Part shown: one piece after another, positions 62,500 to 64,000 of the stretch
Numbering within the stretch: position 1 is the stretch's first letter
How the letters are laid out: each line of letters begins with the position of its first letter
NCBI RefSeq assembly: GCF_933775445.1
Contig: NC_065876.1
Span: forward strand, 12,276,001-12,340,000
Length of the DNA stretch: 64,000 bases
DNA from: Argentina anserina
Lineage: Eukaryota > Streptophyta > Magnoliopsida > Rosales > Rosaceae
Direction of reading: 5' to 3'
The notes under the pieces: generated by a model
What the model was told of the DNA's origin: nothing
Database searches by the model: none
Seen by the model: the letters and a program-made list of their open reading frames with translations, nothing else
Made by a program: the position numbers and the translations under genes

Positions 62500-63239
62500 T
62501 ATTTTTATTGTTACTAAACTCTTAAGTTTGGTAAAGTCGCTCATATTTTCCGGAGCTAAGCATACTATGCCTTAGGGTTCAAGTAAGGGTGACGACTGCT
62601 GGTTCACCCAAGCCAGGATAAAAGTAGGGTCGGGTCGGGTCGTGCTGATCTTTGGAGTGGCTTCACTTCCAAACTAGCTAGCAGTAGATTGGTGCATACA
62701 TGTAGGTTAAAGGTGAGCGTCCGGTCGAGATCTGAGACTACATCTTTGATCTCTGAGTAGCGCTGCTCCCTGTTCCAAGTTCTACGAGGCGAAGGCCAGT
62801 GACTCGATTTGCGTTGCCATGGTTTTTTGTTGGATTACAGATTTCGTCAATATTTTTGCTCTTTTATCATGGTGGTAGGGTGCATTAATGTCCGAGTGCG
62901 TGACTTAGTTTTATGTAGGTTATTACGCTTTTTAAGCTCAATAAGTTCATATTACGTAGTTTTTCTTTTACACCCTGTATCATTTGATTTATTAGCATAA
63001 GTCTCTCCTCGTATATATGTGAGAGGTTGTTAGTTCAACTTATAATAGTCATATTGTTAATATCTTGGTTCATATATCTTTATGTTTCCCTTATACTATA
63101 CAGGTTGTGATTATTTGCAAATACGTGATACAAGGGAATAGGATGAGAAGCTACATATATATATATATATATATATATATCAAATGCTAACAACACACAG
63201 GATAATCTTCATCTTCTTCCATCTCGACAAGATCATCTC
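62500..63239. other. Intergenic DNA between Harbinger and the HDAC 3' end
   Basis: Contains GGGTCGGGTCGGGTC near 62628 and a (TA)n run at 63154-63180. No gene is seen. It would include the HDAC 3' untranslated region. Confidence 0.5.
63154..63180. repeat. (AT)n microsatellite
   Basis: About 13 AT repeats downstream of the HDAC remnant. Confidence 0.9.
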
Positions 63240-63331
63240 TCATTCCCATACACTACCCAAACCAGAAGGATTAGAGAACTTCCAAGGTTTCACAACATCA
63301 TCATCGATCAAGATCAGAATCATAGTCCATG
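63240..63331 (-). pseudogene. Probable distal C-terminal coding remnant of the HDAC, cut off by a hAT element
   Basis: On the minus strand this reads MDYDSDLD in one frame and then DDDVVKPWKFSNPSGLGSVWE to TGA 63242-63240 in another, so a one-base shift lies near 63302. Plant HDA6-type proteins continue after the RIW-G segment with a Tyr-x-Ser-Asp and acidic run and a KP motif, which this resembles. The assignment rests on a short, acidic match. Confidence 0.42.
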
Positions 63332-63722
63332 CAGTGGCGGAGCCATATGCAGGCCCACCGAGCCTGGATCCACCCTAGTTTTTTTTTTTTTTACAATTCT
63401 TATATAATAAATATTACTTGTTAAGTAGAATATATATATATTGTAATTATTTTGACTAGACCCCTTCTAAGAGTATTTTTACAATTAATATTACCTCTCA
63501 CTATCTTACAAATGAGTCAAATCACATATATTCCCACATGACTATGATCAAATCTCCACTATTTATGTTTTATCTTAAATTGATTTTTAATTTTTTTAAG
63601 CTATTGAAAAAGAGTTTTAAATTAGTATTATATTTGTGTTTTTTATTTTTCAACTCATGATCGATGATTCCTTAGTTAATATTGAACCCCCAGCCCTAAG
63701 ATCAAATCATGACTCTGCCATC
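63332..63722. mobile_element. Non-autonomous hAT-like element inside the HDAC gene
   Basis: The left end CAGTGGCGGAGCCATATGCAG is the common plant hAT terminus. The right end read in reverse, GATGGCAGAGTCAT, is a degenerate match. The interior (about 390 bp) is AT-rich and non-coding. An 8-bp target duplication is not clean, so the right boundary is uncertain by a few bases (63717-63723). Confidence 0.65.
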
Positions 63723-64000
63723 CCAAATACGACGCTTTGGTCTGCGGTCCATGTGCTCTTCTACCTCCTCTACAACTTCTGGTATTAGTGGTGTTGTCTG
63801 AAACGGGACACTTGGTACATGAGGTAACCTAGAAAGTTGCTTAAGTATTATATTCCTTGTCTTCTCCATTTCTTTGGGTGAGTTCAAGTTCTCCATATCG
63901 CATGTGTCAATATGAAGAGTGTAATCTGGGCCAAAATACTCATAATATTCTTTGTATGGCAATTCATTCTCTAGATCCACTCCTATAGCAATGGTTGTCA
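63702..64000 (-). CDS. Class I histone deacetylase, HDA6-like, C-terminal part (runs off the window)
   Basis: RPD3/HDA1 class I enzymes remove acetyl groups from histone lysines, and HDA6 acts in gene and transposon silencing. The frame is open to the right edge of the window. It encodes ELPYKEYYEYFGPDYTLHI, MENLNSPKEMEKTRN, LPHVPSVPFQTTPL and HMDRRPKRRIWDG. This is the region after the catalytic domain and most like HDA6 among plant class I members (MENLN, RPK-RIW). The zinc-binding and catalytic residues lie beyond the window. The stop at 63704-63702 is inside the hAT-like element, so the last residues (RVMI) come from the transposon end. Confidence 0.85.
   Translation of the reverse strand, partial: TTIAIGVDLENELPYKEYYEYFGPDYTLHIDTCDMENLNSPKEMEKTRNIILKQLSRLPHVPSVPFQTTPLIPEVVEEVEEHMDRRPKRRIWDGRVMI

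Overview
The window is nuclear DNA from a flowering plant. Evidence for this is spliced genes with GT-AG introns, plant-only families (a brassinosteroid-signalling kinase, a plant serpin, an HDA6-type histone deacetylase) and plant LTR retrotransposons primed by initiator tRNA-Met. A eudicot is likely and Rosaceae is my guess, but nothing here proves the family. No rRNA, tRNA, CRISPR or bacterial-type operon was seen.

Layout. 1-5052 is AT-rich intergenic DNA with one MITE, a 57-bp tandem duplication and a GC-rich hairpin. 5058-14865 is a complete but mutated Ty3/gypsy element (gypsy-1; TSD TTAAT) whose two LTRs differ in structure. 15581-18159 is a 1.3-kb segment duplicated in tandem. 18417-21329 is a solo gypsy LTR on the minus strand (TSD CCCAC), inserted into one end of a foldback element that continues to about 22210. 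22765-26978 holds several foldback/MITE-like elements, including three tandem palindromic units of about 480 bp. 27457-33883 is a complete Ty1/copia element (TSD CGTTC) with nearly identical LTRs but a damaged polyprotein. 34317-43842 is a second gypsy element (gypsy-2; TSD TTGTC) with virtually identical 2,978-bp LTRs around a wrecked, shortened interior, so it is a non-autonomous derivative. 44587-49067 is a copia fragment fused to a 5'-truncated L1-type LINE.

The gene-bearing part is 49.4-64 kb. A serpin gene (plus strand) has an unusual membrane-anchor first exon and a one-base frameshift. A complete ten-exon BSK pseudokinase gene lies on the minus strand. About 460 bp upstream of its start codon is a two-gene PIF/Harbinger DNA transposon (decayed transposase plus decayed Myb/trihelix partner). 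At the right edge is the 3' part of an HDA6-like histone deacetylase (minus strand), cut by a small hAT-like element.

The only gene that looks intact is the BSK gene. Most of the window records transposon insertion, mutual nesting and trans-mobilisation. The most unusual sequence signals are a 65-nt exon-like module conserved in gypsy LTRs of different age, palindromic subterminal motifs of the Harbinger element, the tandem foldback units, the copia-LINE chimera and the membrane-tethered serpin.
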